Shown: positions 1 through 7,899 of the stretch, one piece after another
How positions within the stretch are numbered: the first letter of the stretch is position 1
Layout: each line of letters starts with the position of its first letter
Assembly (NCBI GenBank): GCA_963775635.1
Contig: CAVZJO010000007.1
Coordinates: 223,301-287,300 of the forward strand
Length of the DNA: 64,000 nucleotides
Reading direction: 5' to 3'
Source of the DNA: JALORV01 sp963775635
GTDB taxonomy: Bacteria > Pseudomonadota > Gammaproteobacteria > Burkholderiales > Burkholderiaceae_F
Program-made: the position numbers and the translations under genes
Notes under the pieces: generated by a model
Databases searched by the model: none
Seen by the model: only the letters and a program-made list of their open reading frames with translations
What the model was told of the DNA's origin: nothing

Positions 1-145
1 CGATCCGTGTGCGAGGTGCGACTGGAGCGGCTCCCGGTTCATTGTGTCTCCTAAACCGATACGGCCCTCCCCACGCGCGGATTGTGCCCACGTTGGCGCC
101 GCTTCAGCAAGCGCCGGGGTGGCGAACGACCGGAGGCCGTCGCCG

Positions 146-161
146 CGGCACAACGATTGCT
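146..161 (+). promoter_or_regulatory. sigma-54 promoter upstream of small ORF and ku
   Basis: CGGCACAACGATTGCT matches the -24/-12 consensus with GG-N10-GC spacing. The predicted start of transcription is near 172, ahead of a 58-codon ORF and then ku, with no terminator visible between them. Confidence 0.7.
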
Positions 162-192
162 TCGAAGCCTTCAATTGTCGAAACTTCGACTG

Positions 193-369
193 ATGCTGAT
201 GCTGCGCGCGCTGATAGACGGGTTCTGGGTTTTGTATTACCGCTGGGCGTTGAATGCGCTGCATCCGGCTCATCCTGACGCCGGCCATGTCCAGTTGATG
301 CACGCGCTGCACGTGGCGCGCCTCGAACGCTTTCTGCGTCGCCCGCGCGCCAGCGGGTCGCCGTCGTGA
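193..369 (+). CDS. small hypothetical protein upstream of ku
   Basis: This 58-residue ORF begins MLMLRALIDGFWVLYYRW, so it has an aromatic hydrophobic N-terminal half followed by a basic His/Arg-rich half. I do not recognise a family. It lies 21 nt downstream of the predicted sigma-54 transcript start and 91 nt upstream of ku, so it may be the first cistron of a ku transcript. No clear Shine-Dalgarno sequence precedes the ATG, and the open frame continues upstream past the promoter, so it may be non-coding leader. Treat it as tentative. Confidence 0.4.
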   Translation: MLMLRALIDGFWVLYYRWALNALHPAHPDAGHVQLMHALHVARLERFLRRPRASGSPS

Positions 370-460
370 CTCTGCGCCGCCACCGCGCCTTGCGACCGAC
401 TCCGACGAGTCGCGGCGAGCGGCGCACGCCGTTGCGTTGAGCCGGCGACGGGCATTTACC

Positions 461-1393
461 ATGGCCTCGCGCGCTCTTCAGTCGGTGACGATCACTTTCG
501 GTCTCGTCACCATCCCCGTGAAGATGTACCCGGCCACCGATCCGCAGGGCCGCATCCATTTCCACTTTCTGCACAAGTGCGGCAGCCGCGTAACCCAGCA
601 GTACCGCTGCATCAAGGAAAACAAGAATGTCCCGCGCAGCGAACTCGTCAAGGCTTATGAATTCGAAAAGGACCGCTTCGTCACTTTCACCAAGGAGGAA
701 CTGGAGGCGCTCGAGGAAGTGTCGAGCGGAGCGATCGAGATCACGGAATTCGTCGCGCAGGAAACGGTCGATCCGGTTTATTTCGAGCGCGCTTACTACC
801 TCGCCCCCGACAAGGGCGGTGCAAAGCCTTATTCGTTGCTCTCCGAAGCCATGCGCAAGTCGGGACGGACCGCGATCGGACGTTGGGCGGCGCGCGGAAA
901 ACAGCATCTGGTCCAGCTGCGCGTCGTCGAGCACGGATTGGTACTGCAGCAGCTGCTGTACAGCGAGGAAGTGCGCGACTTCGACGACATCGGCATTCCT
1001 TCGGTCAAAGTCAAAGACGGCGAGCTGAAGCTCGCCGCGCAGTTGATCGACAGCATTACTTCGGACAAGGGCTTCGATCCAACGCGCTACGACGACGATG
1101 TCAAGGACCGTACGGAGGAGCTGATCAAGCAGAAAGTCAGCGGACACGAGATCACCGCGCCCGAGGCTCCAAAGGCGCCGCAGGGAGCCCGCGTGATCGA
1201 TCTGATGGAAGCGCTGCGCGCGAGCCTCAAGGCCGGCACGCGGTCGCCGGCTGCCAAGCGCAGCGCGAAACGAAGCCCGGCAAGCAAGTCACGTCCGCAG
1301 GACGGAGCCGGCGCGTCCGCGGGCAAGAGTAGGAGACCGGGGCGCTCCGCGACCAAGGCCGCGGCCAGAAAGGCAGTTCGCAAGGCAGCCTAG
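461..1393 (+). CDS. ku: Non-homologous end joining protein Ku
   Basis: Bacterial Ku is a homodimeric ring that binds double-strand DNA ends and recruits LigD for NHEJ. Residues about 1-250 form the Ku core, opening MASRALQSVTITFGLVTIPV, which is typical of the family. Residues about 255-310 are a Lys/Arg/Ala/Ser-rich basic tail as in long bacterial Ku proteins that bind DNA internally. I chose ATG 461 because homology begins there; an upstream TTG at 437 would add eight residues. The partner, a stand-alone LigD polymerase domain, lies at 7900-8862 on the other strand. The sigma-54 promoter at 146 suggests stress or activator-dependent expression. No ATP-dependent ligase domain is present in the window. 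Confidence 0.95.
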   Translation: MASRALQSVTITFGLVTIPVKMYPATDPQGRIHFHFLHKCGSRVTQQYRCIKENKNVPRSELVKAYEFEKDRFVTFTKEELEALEEVSSGAIEITEFVAQETVDPVYFERAYYLAPDKGGAKPYSLLSEAMRKSGRTAIGRWAARGKQHLVQLRVVEHGLVLQQLLYSEEVRDFDDIGIPSVKVKDGELKLAAQLIDSITSDKGFDPTRYDDDVKDRTEELIKQKVSGHEITAPEAPKAPQGARVIDLMEALRASLKAGTRSPAAKRSAKRSPASKSRPQDGAGASAGKSRRPGRSATKAAARKAVRKAA

Positions 1394-1422
1394 TCGAAAG
1401 GTGCGAAGCGACTTCCCGAGCC

Positions 1423-1438
1423 GGGCTTGACGATTGCT
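1423..1438 (+). promoter_or_regulatory. putative sigma-54 promoter of TraR/DksA-like gene
   Basis: GGGCTTGACGATTGCT has GG-N10-GC spacing and a perfect -12 TTGCT, but the -24 half is GGCTTG rather than GGCACG. The predicted start near 1449 leaves a short leader before GTG 1463. Confidence 0.5.
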
Positions 1439-1462
1439 GACTCAGCGGGGGAGAGGTTCGAT

Positions 1463-1762
1463 GTGTCCACTGATCGGTATTTCGCCCATGGCGAACTGGG
1501 CCAGCGACTCGCACTGCGTCGCGATGAACTGCTTTTTGCGATCTCGGATCCTAGCGCCGAGCGCCGAAGCGAGAATGTGACCGAATTGCAAGCGGTGGAG
1601 GCGGCCCTGGCGCGCCTGCGCGACGGGACGTTCGGTCGCTGCGTCGACTGCGGTTCGCCCATCGGCGATCTGCGGCTGCGCGCGCATCCGACATCGTTAC
1701 GATGCCTGGAGTGCCAGGTCGAACGCGAAAGCGCTGCCAGCGCACCGATGGCGCGCCGCTGA
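1463..1762 (+). CDS. TraR/DksA-type C4 zinc-finger protein
   Basis: This 99-residue protein ends in a four-cysteine zinc finger, CVDCG followed 17 residues later by CLEC, as in DksA/TraR proteins that enter the RNA polymerase secondary channel. The N-terminal part is a short helical segment, much shorter than the full DksA coiled coil, so it resembles the short DksA-like group. The start is inferred: GTG 1463 follows GGGGAGAGG by about seven bases, whereas the upstream TTG 1427 would overlap the promoter at 1423-1438. It lies just downstream of ku on the same strand. Its targets are unknown. Confidence 0.8.
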   Translation: MSTDRYFAHGELGQRLALRRDELLFAISDPSAERRSENVTELQAVEAALARLRDGTFGRCVDCGSPIGDLRLRAHPTSLRCLECQVERESAASAPMARR

Positions 1763-1867
1763 CAGGCTGGCCATGCGAGCGAGCGCGCCACGGAGCTTGA
1801 ACGCGCTGCGCAGGAGCGCACGCCGACCGGACTCGGTCGACGTGCGCTCGCGGTTACTGCGCCCGGC

Positions 1868-2152
1868 CTATTTGCGACCTGAAGATTCCGGTTGGCGCTC
1901 GATCCGTTCGGGCTCGTCGAGCAGCGGATCTTCGTCCTTGGCGTGCGACCGCCCTTCGTTCTCCGCACGCTCCAATTCGCTGGCCTCGCCCGCATCACGC
2001 GGCTCGGCGTCGCGGGCCTCACCCTCGACGTCGGCCTTGCGGGCGTGCTCGCGCGTCGCCTTGTTATAGCGCCGCGCGGCGTCGTAGTTGCCTTCGCCCT
2101 GCACTTCGCTATCGGTACCCTTCTTTTCGCGCTCGGGAATGTCCTGAGTCAT
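1868..2152 (-). CDS. Conserved hydrophilic stress-type protein
   Basis: This 94-residue protein is very rich in Glu, Arg, Asp, Ala and Lys, with no hydrophobic segment. It contains GEGNYDAARRYNKATREH near residues 20-37, a motif I recognise from uncharacterised small proteins of Burkholderiales-type genomes. The composition suggests an intrinsically disordered hydrophilin. It starts 19 nt after the stop of the BON lipoprotein gene and is probably co-transcribed with it from the sigma-54 promoter at 2596. Function unknown. Confidence 0.8.
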   Translation of the reverse strand: MTQDIPEREKKGTDSEVQGEGNYDAARRYNKATREHARKADVEGEARDAEPRDAGEASELERAENEGRSHAKDEDPLLDEPERIERQPESSGRK

Positions 2153-2171
2153 TGTTCATCCCGTCGCAAGG

Positions 2172-2558
2172 TCACTGCGGGGCAGCCAGGTTGTTGGTGA
2201 CCGCCTTGACGCCGTCGATGTTCTGAGCCAGCTGCTCGGCACGCATCTTTTCGCTGGCGGTGGCGACACTGCCGGAGAGCGTGACAATGCCGTTGTTCGA
2301 GTCGACGTTGATCTGCGTTCCCTTGACCTGCGAGTCGGACAGCAGCGCGCTCTTCACCTTGGTGGTCAGAGTGGCATCGTCGAGCGCCTTCTCGGCTCCC
2401 GCCATGGCCTTGGATGTTTCGGTGCGGGCTGTCTGGGCTGCCCGGTTGGTGTCGCTTCGTGCCTGTTCGCGGTCAGAGGGCGAGCACGCCCCCAGCGCAA
2501 CCAGGGCTACAGCCGACAACACACCAGCAGAAATCGGACGAAACTGAATTGCACGCAT
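2172..2558 (-). CDS. BON-domain lipoprotein
   Basis: This 128-residue protein has a lipoprotein signal (residues 1-25, lipobox LGAC) and a BON domain around residues 58-126 (TTKVKSALL, then GIVTLSGSV and the ending GVKAVTNNL). BON domains bind membranes or outer-membrane and periplasmic partners, as in OsmY. A strong GGAGGAG ribosome-binding site precedes ATG 2558. A second BON lipoprotein at 26654-26971 has the same promoter type, so the two may be paralogues of one stress response. First gene of a two-gene unit with 1868-2152. Confidence 0.9.
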   Translation of the reverse strand: MRAIQFRPISAGVLSAVALVALGACSPSDREQARSDTNRAAQTARTETSKAMAGAEKALDDATLTTKVKSALLSDSQVKGTQINVDSNNGIVTLSGSVATASEKMRAEQLAQNIDGVKAVTNNLAAPQ

Positions 2559-2595
2559 GTTGACTCCTCCATACGGATGTCTGCAGAGGAGTTAA

Positions 2596-2611
2596 GGCAA
2601 GCCCTGTTCCT
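2596..2611 (-). promoter_or_regulatory. sigma-54 promoter of BON lipoprotein gene
   Basis: On the minus strand the site reads AGGAACAGGGCTTGCC, with GG-N10-GC and a good TTGC -12. The predicted start is near 2585, giving a leader of about 27 nt. Confidence 0.6.
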
Positions 2612-2657
2612 GAATTTCCGCGCGAACGGTGCGGAAAAGGACTGGGCCGCGGCTTCG

Positions 2658-4064
2658 TCAAGCGCCAGGCGGCGGGGTCCTCGGCTCGCCGTTGCCAAGG
2701 GAAGACGAAGGAATCAGCCCTTCGGCGGAATATTCCTTCAGGCGGTTGTAAAGAGTTTTCAGGCTGACGCCCAGTGCCGCCGCGGTGCGCTCCTTCTGGC
2801 CACCGAAGTGGTCCAGGGTGGCTAGCACGAGCGAGCGCTCGGCATCCGCGATCGAACTGCCGACGCGTATCGAAAGGAACGGGCCGTCTTCGGGTCGTGT
2901 CGTGCGCTGCGAACCGAGTTCGAGCCACTCGTTGGTGATGATCGCATCCTGCTCCATTACGAACGCCCGCTGCACCACGTTGCGCAGCTCGCGGACGTTG
3001 CCCGGCCAATCGTAGGCATTCATTGCGGCATAGGCTGCCGGCGCGAATCGCTTGAGCTTGCCCTCGGCCTTGCAGATCTCCTGCAGGAAATGATCGGCCA
3101 GCAGCGGGACATCCTCGCTGCGCTCGCGCAGCGGCGGCAGTCGGATCGGAAAAACGTTCAGCCGATACAACAGGTCTTCGCGCAGCTTGCCTTCCGCTAC
3201 TGCCTTGTCGGGAATGCGGTTGGTCGCGGCTACGACGCGCACGTCGGCGGTCTGCGTTTCGGTCGATCCGACTCGATTGAAGGTCCCGGTTTCCAGCACT
3301 CGCAGCAGCTTCACCTGCAGGTCGGGCGGCATCTCGGTGATTTCGTCGAGAAGGAGCGTGCCGCCATTGGAACGCTCGAAGAATCCATGATGCTGGCGAT
3401 TTGCCCCTGTGAAGCTCCCCTTCTCATGACCGAAGATCTCGCTTTCCATCAGGTGCGGCGAAATCGCGCCGCAATTAATCGCAAGGAAAGGACGCGTCCG
3501 CCGACGGCTCAACTGGTGGATCGTCTGCGCGACCAGCTCCTTGCCGGTCCCGCTTTCGCCCTGAACCAGCACGGTGACTGCCGTGGTGGCGACGCGCGCA
3601 ACCTGCTCGTAGACACGCTGCATCACCGGCGAGTTACCCCACATCTCGCCAAAGCGGCCGCTGCGCGCAAACTCCTCGTGCAGATCGGTAATTTCGGCCT
3701 GCAACTCGGCCGGCCGCATCACGCGGCCCAGGACTCCGTTGACCTGCGACGGCGTGACGGGCTTGATCAGGTAGTCGGCCGCACCCAGTCTGAGCGCTTC
3801 GATCGACGTTTCGAGGCTCGCATGGCCGGTGATCAGCACGACCTCGGTGTTGTTGAGCACCGACTTGTCCTCGAAGAGCTCCGTCCCCTTCCCGTCAGGC
3901 AGCATCAGGTCCAAAAAGACCACGTCCGGCGAATTCATCACCAGTTGCCGCTTTGCCTCGCGCATGGTCCGCGCGGTCGCGGCAGTAAATCCCTGGCTGA
4001 CGGCCAGCTCGGCGAGCATTTCGGCCGTGTCGGCATCGTCGTCGACGATCAAAGCGTGACCCAT
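2658..4064 (-). CDS. Sigma-54-dependent response regulator, NtrC type (canonical)
   Basis: The 468 residues comprise a receiver domain (acidic D8-D10, phospho-acceptor D52, K101), an AAA+ domain (Walker A GESGTGKE 169-176, sigma-54 contact loop GSFTGA 216-221, Walker B LLLDEI 237-242) and a C-terminal Fis-type helix-turn-helix with ALGVSLKTLYNRL. All parts needed to remodel the sigma-54 closed complex are present. No histidine kinase is adjacent. The start has a good GGGAG site. It is the obvious candidate activator for the many sigma-54 promoters in this window; its degenerate paralogue is at 25165-26526. Confidence 0.95.
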   Translation of the reverse strand: MGHALIVDDDADTAEMLAELAVSQGFTAATARTMREAKRQLVMNSPDVVFLDLMLPDGKGTELFEDKSVLNNTEVVLITGHASLETSIEALRLGAADYLIKPVTPSQVNGVLGRVMRPAELQAEITDLHEEFARSGRFGEMWGNSPVMQRVYEQVARVATTAVTVLVQGESGTGKELVAQTIHQLSRRRTRPFLAINCGAISPHLMESEIFGHEKGSFTGANRQHHGFFERSNGGTLLLDEITEMPPDLQVKLLRVLETGTFNRVGSTETQTADVRVVAATNRIPDKAVAEGKLREDLLYRLNVFPIRLPPLRERSEDVPLLADHFLQEICKAEGKLKRFAPAAYAAMNAYDWPGNVRELRNVVQRAFVMEQDAIITNEWLELGSQRTTRPEDGPFLSIRVGSSIADAERSLVLATLDHFGGQKERTAAALGVSLKTLYNRLKEYSAEGLIPSSSLGNGEPRTPPPGA

Positions 4065-4435
4065 TTACCGTCTCCCTCGCCTGATTTTTGGCGCGCCGTC
4101 GGGCCTGCTCCAGCGTGCATCGATCGAAGCAACGATATCAGAATGCCCACGGCGAATGCTACTCGCTCCTCATGTGGGCTACCTCAGGCCACCTTTTTTC
4201 AAACCCCGGCGCCGGCGTATGTAATTGGTCCCGACTAGCCAATTTCCAAGCCCCGGCTGATGCAACTTCAGCGACCCAGGCGGGTTCCGTGAACGCGCCG
4301 GCGCGACCGCGCTTCGACGGAGTGCCGGCGGATGGCAGTCCGACCACGCTGCCGCTGCTCGACTGGATCCATCCGCTGGCGCGCGAGGATGCGTAGGGGT
4401 TGCGCGAACCCGCCCGACTTGCCGCGCGGCCCACC
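4065..4435. other. Gene-poor stretch
   Basis: No gene, sigma-54 site or terminator is convincing between the start of the NtrC-type gene and the isochorismatase-like remnant. Any promoter of the regulator gene must lie here, but I see no recognisable -24/-12 element. Confidence 0.5.
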
Positions 4436-4740
4436 GCGCAAGTGAAATGGCGCCTCACTGATCTCGGCGTGCAGGCCATTTACGCCAACGACAACGATGG
4501 AATGCTGGTCGGCCTCGCCACCGAGTGGTGTGTGCTGTTCACGGCGATCGATGCCTACGTGCGCGGCTATTCGCTATGGGTCCGGCAGGACTGCGTGGAG
4601 ACTGCGTCCGGCGAGCGGCACGATTCCGCCGTCACCTCTATGCAGGGAGAGAGTCGGCCTGGCGGATCGCCTCGAAGAAGTTGTTTCCCGCCGATGCGGC
4701 TGCCGTTGCGCGACGTCCGCGCGACGCTCAGACGACGTGA
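4436..4740 (+). pseudogene. Remnant of an isochorismatase-family cysteine hydrolase
   Basis: One frame reads LTDLGVQAIYANDNDG, like the N-terminal region of isochorismatase-family hydrolases, and then runs directly into GMLVGLATEWCVLFTAIDAYVRGY, like the catalytic-Cys segment and C-terminal half. The roughly 80 residues that normally separate these two motifs are missing, which points to an internal deletion. After about 4630 the frame stops resembling the family. There is no credible start codon. I read it as a decayed gene; it overlaps the end of the small minus-strand gene at 4728. Confidence 0.6.
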
Positions 4741-4943
4741 CGTCCGGCCGCCACGACCGTCAGCAGAACGTTCTTCCAGCCCGATGCAGCGGCGATCTCG
4801 CCGGCGTAGGCCGCGGCTGCTGGCAACGAGCTCAATACGGCACCCGCGATCCAGCGACCTTCACATCCCACTACCCAGCAGCCCTTGTGCAACTGGCGCA
4901 ACATGAAATGAACGGGTCGCGCGCGACTGTTGTGCTTGCTCAT
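4728..4943 (-). CDS. Small hypothetical protein under a consensus sigma-54 promoter
   Basis: The 71 residues begin MSKHNSRARPVHFMLRQLHK, followed by GCWVVGCEGRWIAGAV and a moderately hydrophobic Ala-rich C-terminal half. I do not recognise the family. ATG 4943 is preceded by AAGGAG at good spacing, and an essentially perfect -24/-12 promoter lies about 32 nt further upstream. It is divergent from the GlsB/YeaQ gene at 5119. The promoter and ribosome-binding site make this a real gene despite its size. Confidence 0.7.
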   Translation of the reverse strand: MSKHNSRARPVHFMLRQLHKGCWVVGCEGRWIAGAVLSSLPAAAAYAGEIAAASGWKNVLLTVVAAGRHVV

Positions 4944-4985
4944 GAGGATCGCTCCTTGAGTGCGGTTGCACGATGCGCTAAGGAA

Positions 4986-5001
4986 CGCAAACTCCGTGCC
5001 A
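4986..5001 (-). promoter_or_regulatory. Consensus sigma-54 promoter (divergent with 5034)
   Basis: The minus strand reads TGGCACGGAGTTTGCG, matching TGGCACG-N4-TTGC at every defined position. The predicted start is near 4975. Confidence 0.8.
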
Positions 5002-5033
5002 AAACGATGGCTGGAGTGACCAGGCCAATACCG

Positions 5034-5049
5034 CGGCACGGGGATTGCT
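5034..5049 (+). promoter_or_regulatory. sigma-54 promoter of GlsB/YeaQ gene 1
   Basis: CGGCACGGGGATTGCT has GG-N10-GC spacing and a predicted start near 5060, 59 nt ahead of ATG 5119. It lies back to back with the promoter at 4986-5001. Confidence 0.8.
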
Positions 5050-5118
5050 GGGAGCCGCTGCCCGCGCACCGCTCAGGTCACGTGCAACCCTTTTCACACT
5101 TCTCGCGAGAGGACACCG

Positions 5119-5391
5119 ATGATCAATTTCATCATTTGGCTGATAGTGGGAGGCGTGATCGGCTGGATCGCGAGCCTGATCATGCGCACCGACGCACAGC
5201 AGGGCGTGCTGCTCAACATCGTCGTCGGCATCGTCGGCGCGGCGCTCGGCGGCTGGCTGATATCGCCGCTGATGGGTTTCCCGTCGATCAACCAGGACGC
5301 CTTCAGTCTCGGCGCGATGATTGTCTCGCTGATCGGCGCCATCATCCTGCTCGCCATCGTGAACCTGTTCCGACGGGGCTCAGTGCGCTGA
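5119..5391 (+). CDS. GlsB/YeaQ/YmgE-family stress membrane protein
   Basis: This 90-residue inner-membrane protein of the transglycosylase-associated family has three hydrophobic segments (about 3-22, 30-50, 62-84) with the family glycines in WLIVGGVIGWIASL, and ends FRRGSVR. Such genes are commonly induced by osmotic, acid or stationary-phase stress; the molecular role is unclear. A GAGG ribosome-binding site precedes the ATG. A very similar paralogue at 37993-38259 has the same promoter type and also sits divergent to a small stress-type gene. The next two genes are probably co-transcribed. Confidence 0.95.
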   Translation: MINFIIWLIVGGVIGWIASLIMRTDAQQGVLLNIVVGIVGAALGGWLISPLMGFPSINQDAFSLGAMIVSLIGAIILLAIVNLFRRGSVR

Positions 5392-5443
5392 CGGCAGTCA
5401 TCGATACGCATTTCTGCTCAACACAATTTAACGGAGGGTCCGG

Positions 5444-5737
5444 ATGAATCAAGCTGTTACCGAAAGTGCCGACCGGCTGCACGGCTCGGTCGAGAAAATC
5501 GCGCAAAGCGCACATCAGGCGGTGGATCGTGTTGCGTCGCGAGCGGCTCCCGCCATCGATCAGGCTCGCTCGGCCGCGGCCCACGCCAGTGAGGCCGTGA
5601 GCGCCCGAATGGATGATCTTGCCGCGATGCAGGACGAGTGGGTGGAGTCGATGCGCGACCAGGTTCGAGCCCATCCGCTGGCGGTGGTCGGCGTTGCCGT
5701 CCTCGCCGGCCTGCTGATCGGCCGGATCATGCGCTGA
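5444..5737 (+). CDS. DUF883 (ElaB/YqjD-type) membrane-anchored protein
   Basis: The 97 residues form a long amphipathic Ala-rich helix (about 1-73) followed by one C-terminal transmembrane helix (about 74-95) ending GRIMR. This is the layout of ElaB/YqjD, inner-membrane proteins that can associate with ribosomes in stationary phase. ATG follows GGAGGG. With the next two genes it matches the enterobacterial yqjD-yqjE-yqjK order. Confidence 0.9.
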   Translation: MNQAVTESADRLHGSVEKIAQSAHQAVDRVASRAAPAIDQARSAAAHASEAVSARMDDLAAMQDEWVESMRDQVRAHPLAVVGVAVLAGLLIGRIMR

Positions 5738-5738
5738 A

Positions 5739-6149
5739 GTGGACGGACCGGCGGCGACCGAGGAAGCGCCAAGCCGCTCAGTGCCCCCCGGCGGGGGCCC
5801 GCGCCCGACACTGCACCGGCTGATCGGCTCGTTTGCCGACGCCTCGGGAGCACGCGTTCGTCTGTTCGAAGCGGAATTCCGCCGTGCCGCGTGGGCAAGC
5901 GTCTACATGGGCGCGATGGCGATCGCGGTTGCGCTGCTGCTCGTCACTGCGTGGTTGATCTTTGCCGCTTCGCTGGTGTACGTGGCGGTGACCGCTGGCC
6001 TGCCCTGGTGGCTGGGCGCTCTTCTCGTGATCGCCGCCCATCTGGGTGCGGCCTTCCTGCTGATGCAGCGGGTGCAGGCCTACGTGGATCGATTGTCGTT
6101 CGCAGCGACACGTCGGTCTCTCGGGTTCCGCGCCCGTGCACCGGAGTAG
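5739..6149 (+). CDS. Phage-holin-like membrane protein, YqjE type
   Basis: This 136-residue protein starts with GTG one base after the previous stop, indicating translational coupling. A Pro/Gly-rich 25-residue N-terminus leads into an amphipathic helix and two transmembrane helices (about 54-80 and 85-107) with the ARVRLFEAEFRRA pattern of the holin_3_6/YqjE family. In E. coli the equivalent sits between yqjD and yqjK. The stretch before residue 25 may not be translated, but no better start is visible. Confidence 0.85.
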   Translation: MDGPAATEEAPSRSVPPGGGPRPTLHRLIGSFADASGARVRLFEAEFRRAAWASVYMGAMAIAVALLLVTAWLIFAASLVYVAVTAGLPWWLGALLVIAAHLGAAFLLMQRVQAYVDRLSFAATRRSLGFRARAPE

Positions 6150-6155
6150 CGGCCG

Positions 6156-7037
6156 ATGCTGCCTTCGCTGAAGGAACTGGACGAGCACGTCGGCCTGGCC
6201 GAGCAGGAGGTTGTGCGGTCGGATGAGCATGTACGCGGCGCTGCATCGGCGCTTTGGCGTCGCTGGACCGCCCGCGCGCCGGTCGTGGCCGCGGTCGCGG
6301 TGGTCGGCCTGCTCGCAGCGGTCTTCCTGCAACCGCGGCGCAGCGCTGGCCGGATGCCTCGCGGCAGACCCCTGCTGGGATGGCAACGACTGCTCAGTCC
6401 ACTGATCAACGTCGGGATTGCGCGCGGTGTCACCGCGCTGACAGCGCTGATCGCCGGCTTTGCGGCACGCAAGAAAGCGGCGCCGCCGATCACGGTGCCG
6501 CATCTCGACCTCGACCGCTACGCCGGCCTCTGGTACGAGATCGCACGGCTACCGCTGCGGCACGAGGACGCCTGCGCGAGCGATGTAAGCGCGCTCTACG
6601 AATGGCGCGGCAATTCGCTGCACGTGATCAACCGTTGCACGCGTGCTAACGGACGCACGAAGTTGGCCAGAGGGCGGGCGCGCATCGTCGATACGCGGAC
6701 GCAGGCGAAACTGCAGGTTTCGTTCGCGCCCGAGTTCCTGGATTTCGTTCCGTTCGTCTGGGGTGACTATTGGGTGCTCGACCTCGCAGACGACTACAGC
6801 GAGGCGATGGTGGGAACACCCGATAGAAAGCATCTGTGGCTGCTGGCCCGCACACCCAGCCTGCCGGGCGCTCAGTTGCACACCTTCATCGCGCGCGCCG
6901 AGCAGCAGGGCTACGACGTCGCGAAGCTCCAGTACACCCGCCACACGGTCCGACAAGCCGCCGTATCACCACAGTCCGCCGCCGAGCTCCCGCCGCGGGA
7001 GGTCGAGCCTGCGCACATCGAGGCCGCCGCCGAGTGA
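6156..7037 (+). CDS. Fusion: YqjK-like membrane segment plus lipocalin domain
   Basis: The 293-residue protein has two parts. Residues 1-110 carry an acidic helix and a hydrophobic segment (AVAVVGLLAAVFL near 50) plus a second one (GVTALTALIAGFA near 97), in the position of YqjK. Residues about 115-270 are a bacterial lipocalin (Blc type): LDLDRYAGLWYEIARLP is the family G-x-W signature, followed by the WGDYWVLDL strand and YSEAMVGTPDRKHLWLLART. Blc proteins bind lipids or lysophospholipids and normally carry a lipoprotein signal; here the domain seems anchored by the N-terminal helices instead. It is six nt downstream of the YqjE-like gene. Confidence 0.85.
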   Translation: MLPSLKELDEHVGLAEQEVVRSDEHVRGAASALWRRWTARAPVVAAVAVVGLLAAVFLQPRRSAGRMPRGRPLLGWQRLLSPLINVGIARGVTALTALIAGFAARKKAAPPITVPHLDLDRYAGLWYEIARLPLRHEDACASDVSALYEWRGNSLHVINRCTRANGRTKLARGRARIVDTRTQAKLQVSFAPEFLDFVPFVWGDYWVLDLADDYSEAMVGTPDRKHLWLLARTPSLPGAQLHTFIARAEQQGYDVAKLQYTRHTVRQAAVSPQSAAELPPREVEPAHIEAAAE

Positions 7038-7061
7038 TTTGGTTCTTGGCGTGATCGCGCT

Positions 7062-7077
7062 TGGTACGTCAATTGCT
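7062..7077 (+). promoter_or_regulatory. sigma-54 promoter of 67-aa protein / DUF421 unit
   Basis: TGGTACGTCAATTGCT differs from consensus only at the C of GGCAC. The predicted start is near 7088. Confidence 0.7.
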
Positions 7078-7113
7078 TCGGTCGTTTCGCTCAAACGAAA
7101 GATGAGGTTCGAG

Positions 7114-7317
7114 ATGCCGCTTCCCCTCGTGCTCAAGGCTGCCGTCCTGGGCGGCGTTGCCTACGCCGCCACTCGCTGGTATGCAGCACATCGCCAAGCC
7201 AACCATGCAACGGCCGCAGTCCGGTCCGACACACCGGGCGACAGCGAACTGACTACCGATTCGCCCAACGCGGCGCCCTGGCCCTCCGGTGACGAGCCCG
7301 TGCGGCCGGGCGCGTAG
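7114..7317 (+). CDS. Small membrane-anchored hypothetical protein
   Basis: The 67 residues start with a hydrophobic N-terminal helix (MPLPLVLKAAVLGGVAYAAT) followed by a polar Thr/Ser/Pro/Asp-rich tail. No family is recognised. ATG 7114 follows GAGG; ATG 7102 is an alternative start. It sits directly behind the sigma-54 promoter at 7062 and 33 nt ahead of the DUF421 gene, probably in one transcript. Confidence 0.6.
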   Translation: MPLPLVLKAAVLGGVAYAATRWYAAHRQANHATAAVRSDTPGDSELTTDSPNAAPWPSGDEPVRPGA

Positions 7318-7350
7318 CGCGATGCCGTCGGACCGCGACGGCGCAGATCG

Positions 7351-7842
7351 ATGAACTGGGCGGAGCTGTTCGGCTTCTCGGTGTCTCCGCTCGAGATAGT
7401 GCTACGCGGCTCTGCCGTGTTCTGGTTCCTGTTCGCGATATTCCGCTTCGTTCTGCGGCGGGAGGTTGGCGCCGTCGGCATGGCAGACGTACTGGTTATC
7501 GTGCTGATCGCCGACGCCTCACAGAATGCAATGGCGGGCGAATCGCGGTCGATCAGCGACGGCTTCACGCTGATCGCCACTATCGTCTTCTGGAATTACC
7601 TGCTTGATTGGGCCGTCTTCCGCTTCGACAAAGTCGCCAAAGTGCTCGAACCGCCGCCGCTGGTGCTGGTACGTCACGGTCGGATCATCCACCATAACCT
7701 GCGCCGGGAAATGATCGGTATCGACGACTTGATGAGCAAACTGCGTGAAAAGGGCATCGACCGGTTGGACCAAGTCAAACTGGCGATGATCGAAAGCAGC
7801 GGCGAAGTGAGCGTCATCCCGAAGGAGGGAGAAAGCCAGTGA
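7351..7842 (+). CDS. DUF421 (YetF-type) membrane protein
   Basis: This 163-residue protein has N-terminal transmembrane helices (about 15-33, 43-62, 72-90) and a C-terminal soluble domain with LVRHGRIIHHNLRREMIGIDDLMSKLREKGI, diagnostic of the DUF421/YetF family. These are inner-membrane proteins of unknown biochemical role, often in stress or sporulation regulons. Length and order are complete. It ends convergent with ligD-pol, 57 nt apart. Confidence 0.9.
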   Translation: MNWAELFGFSVSPLEIVLRGSAVFWFLFAIFRFVLRREVGAVGMADVLVIVLIADASQNAMAGESRSISDGFTLIATIVFWNYLLDWAVFRFDKVAKVLEPPPLVLVRHGRIIHHNLRREMIGIDDLMSKLREKGIDRLDQVKLAMIESSGEVSVIPKEGESQ

Positions 7843-7899
7843 CCCAGCAGCGCAGCAAGCAGACGACGCCGGGGCCAGCGTGAACGTCGCCACTGATCG

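Noticed and set aside
104..1147. 347-codon minus-strand frame opposite ku
   Set aside because: It mirrors the ku coding frame and has no motif or ribosome-binding site.
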